Assembly (NCBI GenBank): GCA_951812725.1
Contig: OX638330.1
Location: 310,001-374,000, forward strand
DNA length: 64,000 nt
Source: an uncultured Caldilineaceae bacterium
GTDB lineage: Bacteria > Chloroflexota > Anaerolineae > Caldilineales > Caldilineaceae
Direction of reading: 5' to 3'
Both the position numbers and the translations under genes were made by a program. How positions within the stretch are numbered: the stretch's first letter is position 1; every line of letters begins with the position of its first letter. The notes under the pieces were generated by a model. The model made no database searches. It saw only the letters and a list, made by a program, of their open reading frames with translations, and had not been told where the DNA came from. Positions 17,745 through 26,465 of the stretch are shown in pieces.

Positions 17745-17760
17745 ATGAATCATAATTCAT
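17745..17760. promoter_or_regulatory. Palindrome upstream of phyH 2
   Basis: ATGAAT-CATA-ATTCAT is a perfect 6 bp-arm palindrome located 53 bp upstream of the PhyH 2 start. On the - strand the neighbouring CATACAAT could be a -10 element. Operator function is inferred from symmetry and place only. Confidence 0.35.
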
Positions 17761-17789
17761 TTGTCCGTGTTGGCGAACATCCTTTTTCC

Positions 17790-18526
17790 GAAACTGCGCA
17801 GCCACTACTAATTTGCGATCCTGAATGCGGGGAGCGAAGATTCTCTCTCAACTCTCTGCTTTTTTTATGGGCGGTCGGGCCTTCGGCCCTCCCTTGTGCA
17901 GGGGCTGCGCCCCCGCAACGCCCCCCTACAAAACCATCGCTCACCGACCTTGTGTCCTCATTCCAGCCGTGCGGCTCCAGAATCGTGTCTAGCCAACAGT
18001 GTCTCCTCCCCCACTTGCCGCCTCAACCCACCGACCATCGACCGCTAATCTCCGGTGTTCCCTTGACGACTGGTGTTCCACTGAAAACTAGGGCTCGTTG
18101 ACGTTTGTCTGAACAACGACTTCCGGGTGCAAATTATGCCTGATCGTCGAAGGGCGGCGCAGCTGCGCAAAGAAAATCCGATAAGCCTTTGGTGTTCTCC
18201 GCGTCCCTCCGCGTCCTCCGCGGACAAAAAGGTGTTCTTCGCGACCCTTCGCGTGACTTCGCGGATCAATTTGTTTTTCTATTTCAACATTCAAGCGAGA
18301 AGCATTCCTAACAGGCCTGCAGGCTTGCCGTTCTTGTTGAAATCTGAACAACCTTCCCAAAATGTCAACGGAACCTAAAAACTGCAGTTCCGACCTTGTC
18401 CGCTCATTCCAGCAATACCGCTCCAGCAACCAGTCTGCCGCCAACCGCATACGCAATCAGATCACCTGCGTGGCGGCAGGAAGAAAGGGCTGGTCAAGAC
18501 AGGCACTGTATATGGCTTAGTAGTTA
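17790..18526 (+). repeat. MITE-like element, copy 2 (composite, 737 bp)
   Basis: The ends are GAAACTGCGCAGCC (17790) and GGCTTAGTAGTTAC (18513-18526), matching the family termini. The structured core is 17869-17923. The segment starting GACCTTGT..CATTCCAG..CTCCAG occurs twice, at 17946-17980 and 18392-18426, so the roughly 410 bp between looks like an insertion or a recombination of two copies. Part of that filler (CCCCCACTTGCCGC..CAACCCACCGACC) is shared with copy 5. It fills most of the gap between the PhyH 2 start and the LLM oxidoreductase stop; I see no gene in it. Confidence 0.75.
18191..18270. repeat. Short CTTCGCG-type interspersed repeat nested in copy 2
   Basis: Two degenerate units, GGTGTTCTCCGCGTCCCTCC with GCGTCCTCCGCGGA (18191-18224) and GGTGTTCTTCGCGACCCTTC with GCGTGACTTCGCGGATCA (18231-18268). 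Repeats of this CTTCGCGT/TTCGCGGA type are common non-coding repeats in Chloroflexota and cyanobacteria (recalled, not searched). It sits in the filler of the composite element. Confidence 0.55.
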
Positions 18527-18656
18527 CCTTTTCTCTATCAAAACTGCAGGGGATTGTCTGACTTCCCTGGTCAACAGTCAGCCCTGTTTTACCGGCCGCG
18601 CAAAGTGTCCACTGACTCGGCGTCGACGGCTGTCGGGAGACCTAAGGGTGCGCGTC

Positions 18657-19757
18657 TCACGCAACAGCCTTGTTCAACGCCGGCATTAGCTCGGTCGCGA
18701 ACAGTTCAAGGTTGCGTACCCAGCTCGCCTTGTCGTCCCAGTCAAAGCCCATCAGCACCAGAGTGCCGAACGGTCCGCTCTCCTCCATCAGCGCCAGCAA
18801 CCGTTCCAGCACATGGTCCACGTCGCCGGCAATGATCTGCTCCGACATCCAGTAATCCATGTTGCAGTCCGCGTTCGACATCTCAAGATCCCGCTTGAGA
18901 ACGTCCCGGCCCCGAGTCTTGTCCATGAGGTAGGCGAGGTACTCGAAGTTTTGCCCCACCGAGTTCGTCCGCGCACGCGCGACCGCTTCTTCAGTCGTAT
19001 CGGCCAGGAATATGGCCCTCGCCACCCTCCAGTCGGCTCTGTCAGGCTGTCGTCCCGCCTCGACCGCACTGTTCTCGTAAGTCTCCCAGTTGTTCGCCAG
19101 AACGTTGCCGGCCGCCAGCGCAGCCGAAAACGGCGCGAATCCGTACTGTCCCGCCAGTTTCAAGCTGTAGGAATCGCGGGTGATACCCGGCATAAGAATT
19201 GGGGGATGGGGCTGCTGCAACGGCTTGTGGATAAACCCTATCTGGCTCACATCGTCGACGTTATCCTTGAGCGAGAACTGCCAGAATTGGCCTTCGTGCT
19301 CGTAGGGCGGATCAGTCGCCCATAGCTTCAACATGACGTCAATGGCCTCTACAGTCATCCTGCCGCCGTCTTTCGGATGCTGGCCGTAGAGTTCAAAATC
19401 TGTAATCGTGCCGCTGGGACCTAAGCAAAGATTGAGCCGCCCATGGGCCAGGTGATCGAGAAAAGCAAGCCGCGTCGCCAGGTATGCAGGATGATGCAGA
19501 TTGACGCAGATCGGCGCCGGTCCGAAGCGAATACGCTTCGTCACCCCCAGCGCGCGTCCAATGAAGACCTCTGGCACCACCACCGTCTCGTACTTCATCG
19601 TATGGTGCTCGCCAATCCAGAATTCATCATACCCCAGTTCATCTGCCAGCACCGCTAGCTCAATATCCTCGTCATAGCTCTGCGCCAGCGGCTTCTCCGG
19701 CGGATGGAACGGCATGATGAAAATTCCCGATTTGATCGGCTGTCCATTTGTCGTCAT
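18657..19757 (-). CDS. LLM-class flavin-dependent oxidoreductase
   Basis: A 366-residue protein of the bacterial luciferase-like monooxygenase superfamily (FMN or F420 dependent TIM barrel). Characteristic segments are GIFIMPFHPPEKPLAQSY, LGYDEFWIGEHHTMKYE, HPAYLATRLAFLDHLAHGR, LGPSGTITDFELYG and QQPHPPILMPGITRDS. The C-terminal part ends with FGTLVLMGFDWDDK, similar to alkanal or limonene-type monooxygenases of this group. The specific reaction is not deducible. It lies 45 bp downstream of a beta-propeller gene on the same strand, preceded by an AAGGAA site, so it is probably the last gene of that run; repeat copy 2 begins 130 bp beyond its stop. Confidence 0.88.
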   Translation of the reverse strand: MTTNGQPIKSGIFIMPFHPPEKPLAQSYDEDIELAVLADELGYDEFWIGEHHTMKYETVVVPEVFIGRALGVTKRIRFGPAPICVNLHHPAYLATRLAFLDHLAHGRLNLCLGPSGTITDFELYGQHPKDGGRMTVEAIDVMLKLWATDPPYEHEGQFWQFSLKDNVDDVSQIGFIHKPLQQPHPPILMPGITRDSYSLKLAGQYGFAPFSAALAAGNVLANNWETYENSAVEAGRQPDRADWRVARAIFLADTTEEAVARARTNSVGQNFEYLAYLMDKTRGRDVLKRDLEMSNADCNMDYWMSEQIIAGDVDHVLERLLALMEESGPFGTLVLMGFDWDDKASWVRNLELFATELMPALNKAVA

Positions 19758-19802
19758 AACCCGTACTTCCTTTCAATTGGCTGGTGGCAGTCCCGCGATT
19801 CC

Positions 19803-21269
19803 CTACTCGTTCTCCGCCGTCTTGACACGGAAACTGTATAGTTGGGCAGTATCCAGGTGAAAACGCAGACGCAAAGGCTGGTCCGTCGGTAACCCCTGCT
19901 TATCCTGCCAGCGCACGACATGGCGCACACTGTCCGAGCGGACCGCCGTGCAGTCCTGGCTTGAGAACCCTGGCAGGGTCTCGCCGGCCGCCGAGAGGAG
20001 TTCGACCGCCACGCTGCCTTGCGAGGCATCTGCATTAACCACGAGCTGCCCGGACGGCAGGTTGAGCGGAACCGTCTCGACGGTCCCGCCAAAATGACCC
20101 GCGTCAATCGAGACAAAGCCGTCCAGCCGCCACGAGGCGCGGGCGATGGTAACGGTCTTCGGCGGCATCGGGCCGCCGTGCATGGTGTTGATGGCGGTAT
20201 AGTAGTGCCAGACCTCGTCGCCATGGACGATGGGCCGGTCGGCAGAACAGAGAATGCAGCCGGCGTCGAAGCTGCCCGGCTCGCCGCGGGGAATGATGGC
20301 AGAGCGGTCGGCGAAACGTTCCCACGTGCGCCCGTCGCGGCTATGCGCCAGTTGCGCCTCGATCGGCCCATCCCAGGGGCTCTGCTCTGCACCTACCTCC
20401 TGACCTCTCATGTCGCGGTAAACGTTGAACACGGGCAGAAAGCCCAGAAACTGGCGGCCATAAACGAAGCCCGCCATGCCGTAGAATTCGCCCCGCTGTT
20501 CAGGATCCTGGATCCAGGCATCGTCCTGTTCATCGCTGACAATGATCAGTTCCGGCTCCGACCAGTCCAGGAAGTTCCGGCTTGTGCATACGGCAATCAG
20601 CCGCCGGTCGAACCCGCCTACGTCGCCCCAGCGCCTGTGGAAGGCGAAATACTCGCCCCTATGGCGGTCGTGCGCCACCGTGATCGTCTCCAGCGTCTCT
20701 GTCGAATTCATCAATATCGGATTGACGTCATACTCGTTCCAGACCAGGCCATCGGCAGAGTGGGCAACCCAGTAGCCAAACTGCTCGCGGCTCCAGTCCC
20801 AGGCCGCCATCTTGTAGCGCTCCGATGGGTCAGCCGCTTCGTCAACGATCACGGTGGGACTGTGTTTATCGAAGATGAGGATATTGTTTGCGCGCGAACC
20901 GTCGAACTCATGCAGGCCCAGTTCCGGCTTCTCCCAATGGACGCCGTCAGAGGAGGTGGCGTAAAGGATCATATCCCCTTGCCGCTCCCGCAGGCCGGGC
21001 GCGCGGTGCTGATGCCCGCGGCCAAGCCGCGTCAAATACCACATGCGATACTGCTGTGTGTCGGCATCGTAATGGACCGTGCCGTAGATGTAGATCCGGT
21101 TCCCCTCCCACGGCTGATCCGGCACGACCACCGGCTGCTCCAGCTTCTTCGCCGGATGGAGCGTGCGCACGACGCCGCGTTTGGCGCTGACGAGGGCGTC
21201 ATCAACGAAGAGTTGAGTCTCCGAGCCGATGGAGTGCGCTTGACTCTGGTCCGCGTTCTGAGAGCCCAT
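19803..21269 (-). CDS. GH32/43-like beta-propeller family protein, paralogue 1
   Basis: A 488-residue protein without signal peptide, therefore probably cytoplasmic. It begins with QLFVDDALVSAKRGVVRT and has recurring blade motifs typical of five-bladed glycosidase propellers (YATSSDGVHWEKPELG, ADPSERYKMAAWDW, SRDGRTWERF). FDAGCILCSADRPIV lies before a C-terminal beta-sandwich-like tail running from LDGFVSIDAGHFGG to LRFHLDTAQLYSFRV. Resemblance to GH32/GH43 is by fold pattern; I cannot assign catalytic residues with certainty. Paralogue 4 is its closest relative (shared GRGHQHRAPGLR and IIPRGEPGSFDAG). AGGAGG lies 8 bp before the ATG. Confidence 0.7.
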   Translation of the reverse strand: MGSQNADQSQAHSIGSETQLFVDDALVSAKRGVVRTLHPAKKLEQPVVVPDQPWEGNRIYIYGTVHYDADTQQYRMWYLTRLGRGHQHRAPGLRERQGDMILYATSSDGVHWEKPELGLHEFDGSRANNILIFDKHSPTVIVDEAADPSERYKMAAWDWSREQFGYWVAHSADGLVWNEYDVNPILMNSTETLETITVAHDRHRGEYFAFHRRWGDVGGFDRRLIAVCTSRNFLDWSEPELIIVSDEQDDAWIQDPEQRGEFYGMAGFVYGRQFLGFLPVFNVYRDMRGQEVGAEQSPWDGPIEAQLAHSRDGRTWERFADRSAIIPRGEPGSFDAGCILCSADRPIVHGDEVWHYYTAINTMHGGPMPPKTVTIARASWRLDGFVSIDAGHFGGTVETVPLNLPSGQLVVNADASQGSVAVELLSAAGETLPGFSSQDCTAVRSDSVRHVVRWQDKQGLPTDQPLRLRFHLDTAQLYSFRVKTAENE

Positions 21270-21300
21270 CTACTAACCTCCTGGCGGCCGCGAGCGCCGA

Positions 21301-22833
21301 TTAGCCGTTGTCGACAAACTGAAAGGAATACAACTTACAACCGTTCATCATGAAGCGCAAGCGCACCGCGCGCCCCGCCAGTTCCCCGACATGCGCACCG
21401 CCCGCCCAGGTCGCGAAATGGCGAACCGAATTGCCGTTCACTTCGTCGGCTTCGCCCATGCTATAACCCTCAATCGGTGTGCCGTCTTCGTCCTCGATCT
21501 GAACCCGAATTGCACCGCCCGCGCTCGTGTCAGCGTTGAGAGCCAACCGTTCGCCGCGAAAACGCAGCGGCACGGTGACCAACTCGCCGCCCTCATAAGG
21601 AGCATCTGCCGAAATGAACCCGTCCAATCGCAGCCGTGCGCGGAAGTATGCTCCCCTCTTGAGCGCGACCCCCTCGCTGATGCCATAGCGGAAACCGCCG
21701 TAATATATCCACAGTTCATCGCCCACCCGCACCGGCTGGGTGAAAGCGTAGATCATCCTGGAATCGCCGGCACCCGGCGGCCCCAGCCGCAGGAACGGGT
21801 TGCGTCCCCCGGCCCGCTGCCACTCGATCCCGTCGCGACTGGTGGCGAGCTGCACATCGACCGAGTCCGGAAAGCCTCCCATCTGCTCCTGGACTCTCCC
21901 TTCAGCCGGAAACGGATTCGCAGACCAGTGCCACCAGACCTCAGGCAGCGCGAGGTAAGCGTCAGATGTTCCGGGATACTTGAAGACACAATTGCCGTGG
22001 AAGTCCATGATCTGTCGACTCTGTCGCTGTCGCTTCACCGGCAGCGCAAGGTCGACCTCGTCCGCACCCAATACGTGCCCCATATCCTCCCACTGTTCAA
22101 AGTCCGGCGACACCAGCCGCCGCACCGCCCGGTAGCGGTCCCCGCGGCTGTCCGCGGTCCACAGCCGGGAATAGCCCACATACTGTTGGATTCGCTCATC
22201 CCAAAAGACCACGTTCAGGCAATCGCAAGGGCCTGGTAACGGGTAGTTCTCATTGGCTGTCCAACGCAGGCCGTCAGGAGAACTGAAACCACTCAAGCCG
22301 GACTTGCCCTCCTCCCCGACCTTGATTTCGCTCCAGAGTTTGTACCGGCTCTGCGGGGGCGCGGTCGGGTCCTTGAAGACCGTGCCGGCGTTCCAGCCGG
22401 CCTGCTGCACCGGATCATGCGTGGCCGGACCCAGGATGTTGTTATCCCCGCTGCCGCGGTATTCTACTAATCCGAGATTAGGGCGCTCCCAATGGACGCC
22501 GTCATTCGACTCAGCGTAGCAAAGCCTGCCCCGCGTATGACGCCAGAAGAGCCTCGCATCCTCCGCCGTCCCCGCCACCGGCAGTTCCACCCCCGCCGGC
22601 GGGTCCCACTCATACGCCAGATACCAGAGGCGAAATACATCCCCCTCCCGCATCACCGTCGCATACGGATGAATACGGTACTCCCACGGCGCCTCCGGCA
22701 GGAAGACCGGTTCGTGGTCCTGGTAAGGCGCGTTCATGGTCAACAGTACATTGGTCATTGACGCAATCGGCGCTTCGTCAATGAAAAGCTCCTTGAGGCC
22801 ACCGATGTCGCGTATCTGGTCTGACTGACTCAT
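21301..22833 (-). CDS. GH32/43-like beta-propeller family protein, paralogue 2
   Basis: A 510-residue member of the same family: ELFIDEAPIASMTNVLL at the N-terminus (Asp-Glu in place of Asp-Asp), then RLWYLAYEWD, CYAESNDGVHWERPNLG, DPTAPPQSRYKLWSE and SRDGIEWQRAG. The tail runs LDGFISADAPYEGGELVTV and ends VRLRFMMNGCKLYSFQF. It is more divergent than the 1/4 pair. There is no signal peptide. It precedes paralogue 1 by 31 bp, so both are likely co-transcribed. Upstream on the same strand is mcrC, whose stop lies 54 bp away. Substrate unknown; a role in processing an imported glycoside is suggested by context. Confidence 0.68.
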   Translation of the reverse strand: MSQSDQIRDIGGLKELFIDEAPIASMTNVLLTMNAPYQDHEPVFLPEAPWEYRIHPYATVMREGDVFRLWYLAYEWDPPAGVELPVAGTAEDARLFWRHTRGRLCYAESNDGVHWERPNLGLVEYRGSGDNNILGPATHDPVQQAGWNAGTVFKDPTAPPQSRYKLWSEIKVGEEGKSGLSGFSSPDGLRWTANENYPLPGPCDCLNVVFWDERIQQYVGYSRLWTADSRGDRYRAVRRLVSPDFEQWEDMGHVLGADEVDLALPVKRQRQSRQIMDFHGNCVFKYPGTSDAYLALPEVWWHWSANPFPAEGRVQEQMGGFPDSVDVQLATSRDGIEWQRAGGRNPFLRLGPPGAGDSRMIYAFTQPVRVGDELWIYYGGFRYGISEGVALKRGAYFRARLRLDGFISADAPYEGGELVTVPLRFRGERLALNADTSAGGAIRVQIEDEDGTPIEGYSMGEADEVNGNSVRHFATWAGGAHVGELAGRAVRLRFMMNGCKLYSFQFVDNG

Positions 22834-22887
22834 GCTGGCGTCCCTTTATGTCGTGCCGGGCTGGTGGTCGTTAATCCTGAATGGCGA

Positions 22888-24111
22888 TCAAGCCGACTGC
22901 GAGAAGTGGAGCCAACAAGCCTCGTCACGCAACTCCTCGATTCTCCGTCCGATCTGATGGACGCGGTTAAGAATTATATTGAGTGGCTTGGACAGATCGA
23001 CTTCGACGACTTCCAGCCACTTGTCGGCGTGTCGGACCTTAAAAGAGCCCAAACTGGCCTCCCCCTTCGCGTAGATAAGCAGCCCTCCGGGTAGGTCAAG
23101 AGCTGTGGCATAGGCAAGCAACTGATACAGGTCAGCATTGGGAACCTTTCTGTCAGTAATGTTCTTATATTTTGCATCGCCTACGAATTTGCAGTCTTCG
23201 CTTTCCCACCATGACAGGTCAGGCCTGAGGTTCACCTTACTATCTTCGTCGAATGGAACCGTTACTTCGGACCGGAGCGTGTTTTCAGAAACTCTCAGAG
23301 TTTCACGTAATGCTTGGACGAGGAATTCCTGAAACAGGACATTCATATCGATCAAAAAGCCGGAGGCGCGTACATCTCCCCGGAAGGACTCAAACTCGCT
23401 GTGCAGCAGAATCAACCGCGCCAGCCCGATGACATGGCGGTAATGCTCATTGAGCCGGTCGAAGCGGACCTCCGGCACGTTTCGCCGCCGGAATTCGACC
23501 AGCGAGACATTTTCGAGGATCGCCGCGATCCAGCCCAGTCCCCTCCGCGCCTCTGACGAGTGAAGGGTCATGTGACGGAGCCGAGCCGCGGCCGCCTTCA
23601 CCAGCCGGTTGGCCAGGATGTCCTCAGTAAACTCGTCGAAGCGCAATTCGACCGGCAAAGGGATTCCGTACCGCCGACGTACTTGCTCGTCGAATCGGAT
23701 GCGCCCGCGCACCGTGTGCAACGCATCCTCCTGTATCAGGTATCCACGCAAAAGCCCCCGCCCAAATGCTCTGCGAGCCGCCGCGATCAAGGCCAAGGCC
23801 AGTACATCAGGTAGCGTTTGGGCCTTCTTGAAGTCGAAGAGATGCTGTTCTTGTGGCTTGTACACCCCCATGGCATAGCAGGCCAGCGACAACAGTTGCG
23901 GGATGCCGATCTTTGGCTTGATGAGTACCGACAGGCCCTCCGCCTCAAGCGCGCCGACGATTGAACCAGGTCTAAGTCGATACTTTTTAGATGTATGCTT
24001 CACCGGTTCGATAGAGACCGAAGAAAGCAAATCTCGTAACAGGTCCCGCTTATCCACTTCAAGAGAGACTGGATTGCTCTCCTGGTACTCCTGAAGATTG
24101 ATCTGTTGCAT
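22888..24111 (-). CDS. mcrC: McrC, nuclease subunit of type IV (5-methylcytosine) restriction system
   Basis: A 407-residue McrC-family protein. It pairs with the McrB GTPase to cut DNA carrying modified cytosine. The N-terminal half (VLIKPKIGIPQLLSLACYAMG, DALHTVRGRIRFDEQ, FDEFTEDILANRLVKAA) is the McrC signature region. The PD-(D/E)xK nuclease core is LRPDLSWW (Asp298) with FVGDAKYK (Asp312, Lys314), followed by NADLYQLLAYA. Length fits the family. The start overlaps the mcrB 3' end by 53 bp, indicating coupled translation. Base composition appears lower in G+C than the surrounding sugar genes, consistent with acquisition. Confidence 0.93.
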   Translation of the reverse strand: MQQINLQEYQESNPVSLEVDKRDLLRDLLSSVSIEPVKHTSKKYRLRPGSIVGALEAEGLSVLIKPKIGIPQLLSLACYAMGVYKPQEQHLFDFKKAQTLPDVLALALIAAARRAFGRGLLRGYLIQEDALHTVRGRIRFDEQVRRRYGIPLPVELRFDEFTEDILANRLVKAAAARLRHMTLHSSEARRGLGWIAAILENVSLVEFRRRNVPEVRFDRLNEHYRHVIGLARLILLHSEFESFRGDVRASGFLIDMNVLFQEFLVQALRETLRVSENTLRSEVTVPFDEDSKVNLRPDLSWWESEDCKFVGDAKYKNITDRKVPNADLYQLLAYATALDLPGGLLIYAKGEASLGSFKVRHADKWLEVVEVDLSKPLNIILNRVHQIGRRIEELRDEACWLHFSQSA

Positions 24112-26404
24112 CGTTCACGACTTCCGAATTGCTTGTCGCTTCGTCGCCTTTTGGCTCATCGTCTTCGTCCCAAGTGATGTTGGATGCGACCTTTTGACAA
24201 AGCGCCTTGAGTTGTAACTGCTTGATTTTGGCGTCGTCCCCGAAGAGGAGTTCCTCGATGTACGGCAAAACGCTGTGCTTCCAGATGCGTGGAACGTCTT
24301 CCTTTCGAAGGCTATCTCTCATGAAGTAGCTCGGCCCAATGGCGGCATGCTTATACTCCTCCAACTGTTTGTTCGCCTCTTCGACAACATCAGCAACCCA
24401 TTCTATCTCGGACCCCTCTCCGAGCCACCTGCGGAGCACGCTCTTCACCGGCTCGTTGTCCGGGTGGAATTCGACGAAGTAGAAGCGACGGCGAAGTGCG
24501 AGGTCTACGAGCGCGATTGAGCGGTCCGCCGTGTTCATGGTGCCGATGATGTACAGATTCTTGGGCAATGAGAAAGACTCTCCACTCTTCCGCTGGTATT
24601 GTAAACTAATTTCCTCTTCGCGATATTCCAGCAGGAAGTACAACTCACCGAACACTTTAGCGATGTTTCCGCGGTTTATTTCATCGATGATGAGAAAGTG
24701 TTTCGCATTGGGATCCACCTCTGCGTCAGCCCTTGCCTTCTCTGCTGCCCGCAAAAGCGGCCCGTCCAGCAATTCGAACCCAGCCTGACTACTCTCCGTG
24801 ATCGTCGGACGGAAGCCCCGCACGAAATCCTCATAAGAATAGGAGGGATGGAACTGCACTAACGTAACTCGATCCTTCGTTCCAGCGAGGCCCATCGCAA
24901 TTGCCTGCGCGACAAACGTCTTCCCTGTTCCCGGCGGGCCTTGGAAGATGACCTGACGTTTGTCCTCCAGTAATGTGCAGATCTCTTCGAGAAAGTTGGG
25001 CGGTAGAAGCAATTCTTCTGCAAGCGCGTGTAGAGATTTGGGTTCTATCGGTTGCGTGCTGACTCTTGGTAAACTGTCGACAAGGTTCCACACCACTGCA
25101 TACGCGTTGAGGCGATGTTGCAGGTCCACCCCATGCGCCCGCGCCGTCTCAATGAAACTGTCAAGGAAGCCAAGGGCATGGACATATAGCGCGGCTTCAT
25201 CTGCGTTCTGCTTGGGCGCGTCGTATCCGGTCTTTTTGTATGCAAACTCATACTTTTCCTTTGAGAATGGTGGGAACTGCTTAACGTCATACGCCGCCAG
25301 CAAGTTGGCTGCTACGGTCAAACGTGATCCTCTGCCGCTTATGACTTTCTCCGGGAAATGCTTGCAGAATGCACGGATTGGCTGTTCCACGGGCAAGCTG
25401 CCTTCCGCCCAACCCGCCTTAAGTGCCTGTAACGCGTCTTCTGGAGATCCGTCGATCCAAGAACGGACCTTGTCGCGATTTATGTAATAAACGTGTTCAC
25501 CAGTGAAAATTTTCTTTACCATGTCTACCCAGTTGTCGGCATCAGCAAAAACCGCTGCCCACGCCTGTTTAGCCATGCCTTCAATCTTCAGCTTGGGAGC
25601 AATCTCCTTTTCATACCACCTATTAGAAGAGGTTAGCTCGTTGGCCCTCTGGGCAAACGTATCCCAACCGTCGTGGCCGTTTTCGATCTCTCCTCCATTC
25701 GGAGACTCAGGTAATGGCAACCCTAACTGGGGCAGATCATCCTGCAGACCCCGCCAATGCCAAACAACAGATTGCATATCAAGCCGGTCGTCCAAATGTG
25801 CTCCATGCGCTCGCGCTTCTATGAGAAACTGATCGAGGAATTTGAGGGCATGTTCATACAAATCGGCCTCGTCTGCGCTTCTATCCGGCTCGGGGTAGCC
25901 AGTCTGCTTGTATGCTCTCTTAAGTGTTCTAGTCGCGAACGGAGGATACTTTTTGGCGTCAAGCCCCATAAGCAAGCTTGAAATTAGCCTTACCCGAGTT
26001 CCCTCTTTGCCTCGTATCTCTGGATGCTGTGGAAGTCTTGAGTTGAAAGTACCTATTCTCTCAGCAACGGGCCAGTCGCCTCGTTTCCATAGCGCCTTCA
26101 ACGCCTCGTGCGCGTCGTTCGGAGATTCTCCGAACCAAGTCTTGAGATCCTGAATCGATCTCCAGGTTATGGGGTGACCGGGGCGGGGCTTGAATCCACC
26201 ATTCTCTAGCTTGTTTACCCAGTCTCCGGAATCGTTGAGTACTGCCTTTCGCGCTTCGGCAAACTCACAACCGAGTTCAAGCTTGTATTCAATCTCTACA
26301 CTTTCCAACTCTCCAGAGTCAACAATCTTGTTGACGCGTCTTACAAATTTCGCCCACTTCTGTTGTTGGAAATCCTTGCCTATTTCTAACCCTCCGTTTG
26401 TCAT
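24059..26404 (-). CDS. mcrB: McrB, GTPase motor of type IV restriction system, with duplicated N-terminal domain
   Basis: A 781-residue McrB-type AAA+ protein. The motor domain occupies about 475-740: Walker A GPPGTGKT (489-496), LVQFHPSYSYEDFVRGFRP, Walker B FLIIDEINRGNIAKVFGE (570-587), and the GTPase signature MNTADRSI (623-630) followed by LRRRFYFVEF. The N-terminal 445 residues hold two copies of one domain, about 50-220 and 275-445, each with a SWxDxSPxDA/TWFGESPNDA-like stretch, KKYPPF/KQFPPF, KQTGY/KKTGY, the ADEAxLYxHALxFLD motif and a closing VVWxxxx. This is presumably the modified-DNA recognition part and unlike the single DUF3578 domain of Escherichia coli McrB. The target modification cannot be inferred. 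Confidence 0.92.
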   Translation of the reverse strand: MTNGGLEIGKDFQQQKWAKFVRRVNKIVDSGELESVEIEYKLELGCEFAEARKAVLNDSGDWVNKLENGGFKPRPGHPITWRSIQDLKTWFGESPNDAHEALKALWKRGDWPVAERIGTFNSRLPQHPEIRGKEGTRVRLISSLLMGLDAKKYPPFATRTLKRAYKQTGYPEPDRSADEADLYEHALKFLDQFLIEARAHGAHLDDRLDMQSVVWHWRGLQDDLPQLGLPLPESPNGGEIENGHDGWDTFAQRANELTSSNRWYEKEIAPKLKIEGMAKQAWAAVFADADNWVDMVKKIFTGEHVYYINRDKVRSWIDGSPEDALQALKAGWAEGSLPVEQPIRAFCKHFPEKVISGRGSRLTVAANLLAAYDVKQFPPFSKEKYEFAYKKTGYDAPKQNADEAALYVHALGFLDSFIETARAHGVDLQHRLNAYAVVWNLVDSLPRVSTQPIEPKSLHALAEELLLPPNFLEEICTLLEDKRQVIFQGPPGTGKTFVAQAIAMGLAGTKDRVTLVQFHPSYSYEDFVRGFRPTITESSQAGFELLDGPLLRAAEKARADAEVDPNAKHFLIIDEINRGNIAKVFGELYFLLEYREEEISLQYQRKSGESFSLPKNLYIIGTMNTADRSIALVDLALRRRFYFVEFHPDNEPVKSVLRRWLGEGSEIEWVADVVEEANKQLEEYKHAAIGPSYFMRDSLRKEDVPRIWKHSVLPYIEELLFGDDAKIKQLQLKALCQKVASNITWDEDDEPKGDEATSNSEVVNDATDQSSGVPGEQSSLS

Positions 26405-26465
26405 AATTTTCCTACCCTATACGTTGACCAATCCCTTTCTCAATTCATTCAAGACAAACCCCCCC

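Noticed and set aside
18127..18378. 83 aa open frame in the filler of repeat copy 2
   Set aside because: It overlaps the CTTCGCG-type repeat and has no coding features.
22888..26404. mcrBC considered part of a larger defence island with the CHAT gene
   Set aside because: The CHAT gene is more than 10 kb away with metabolic genes between, and no other defence genes are present.
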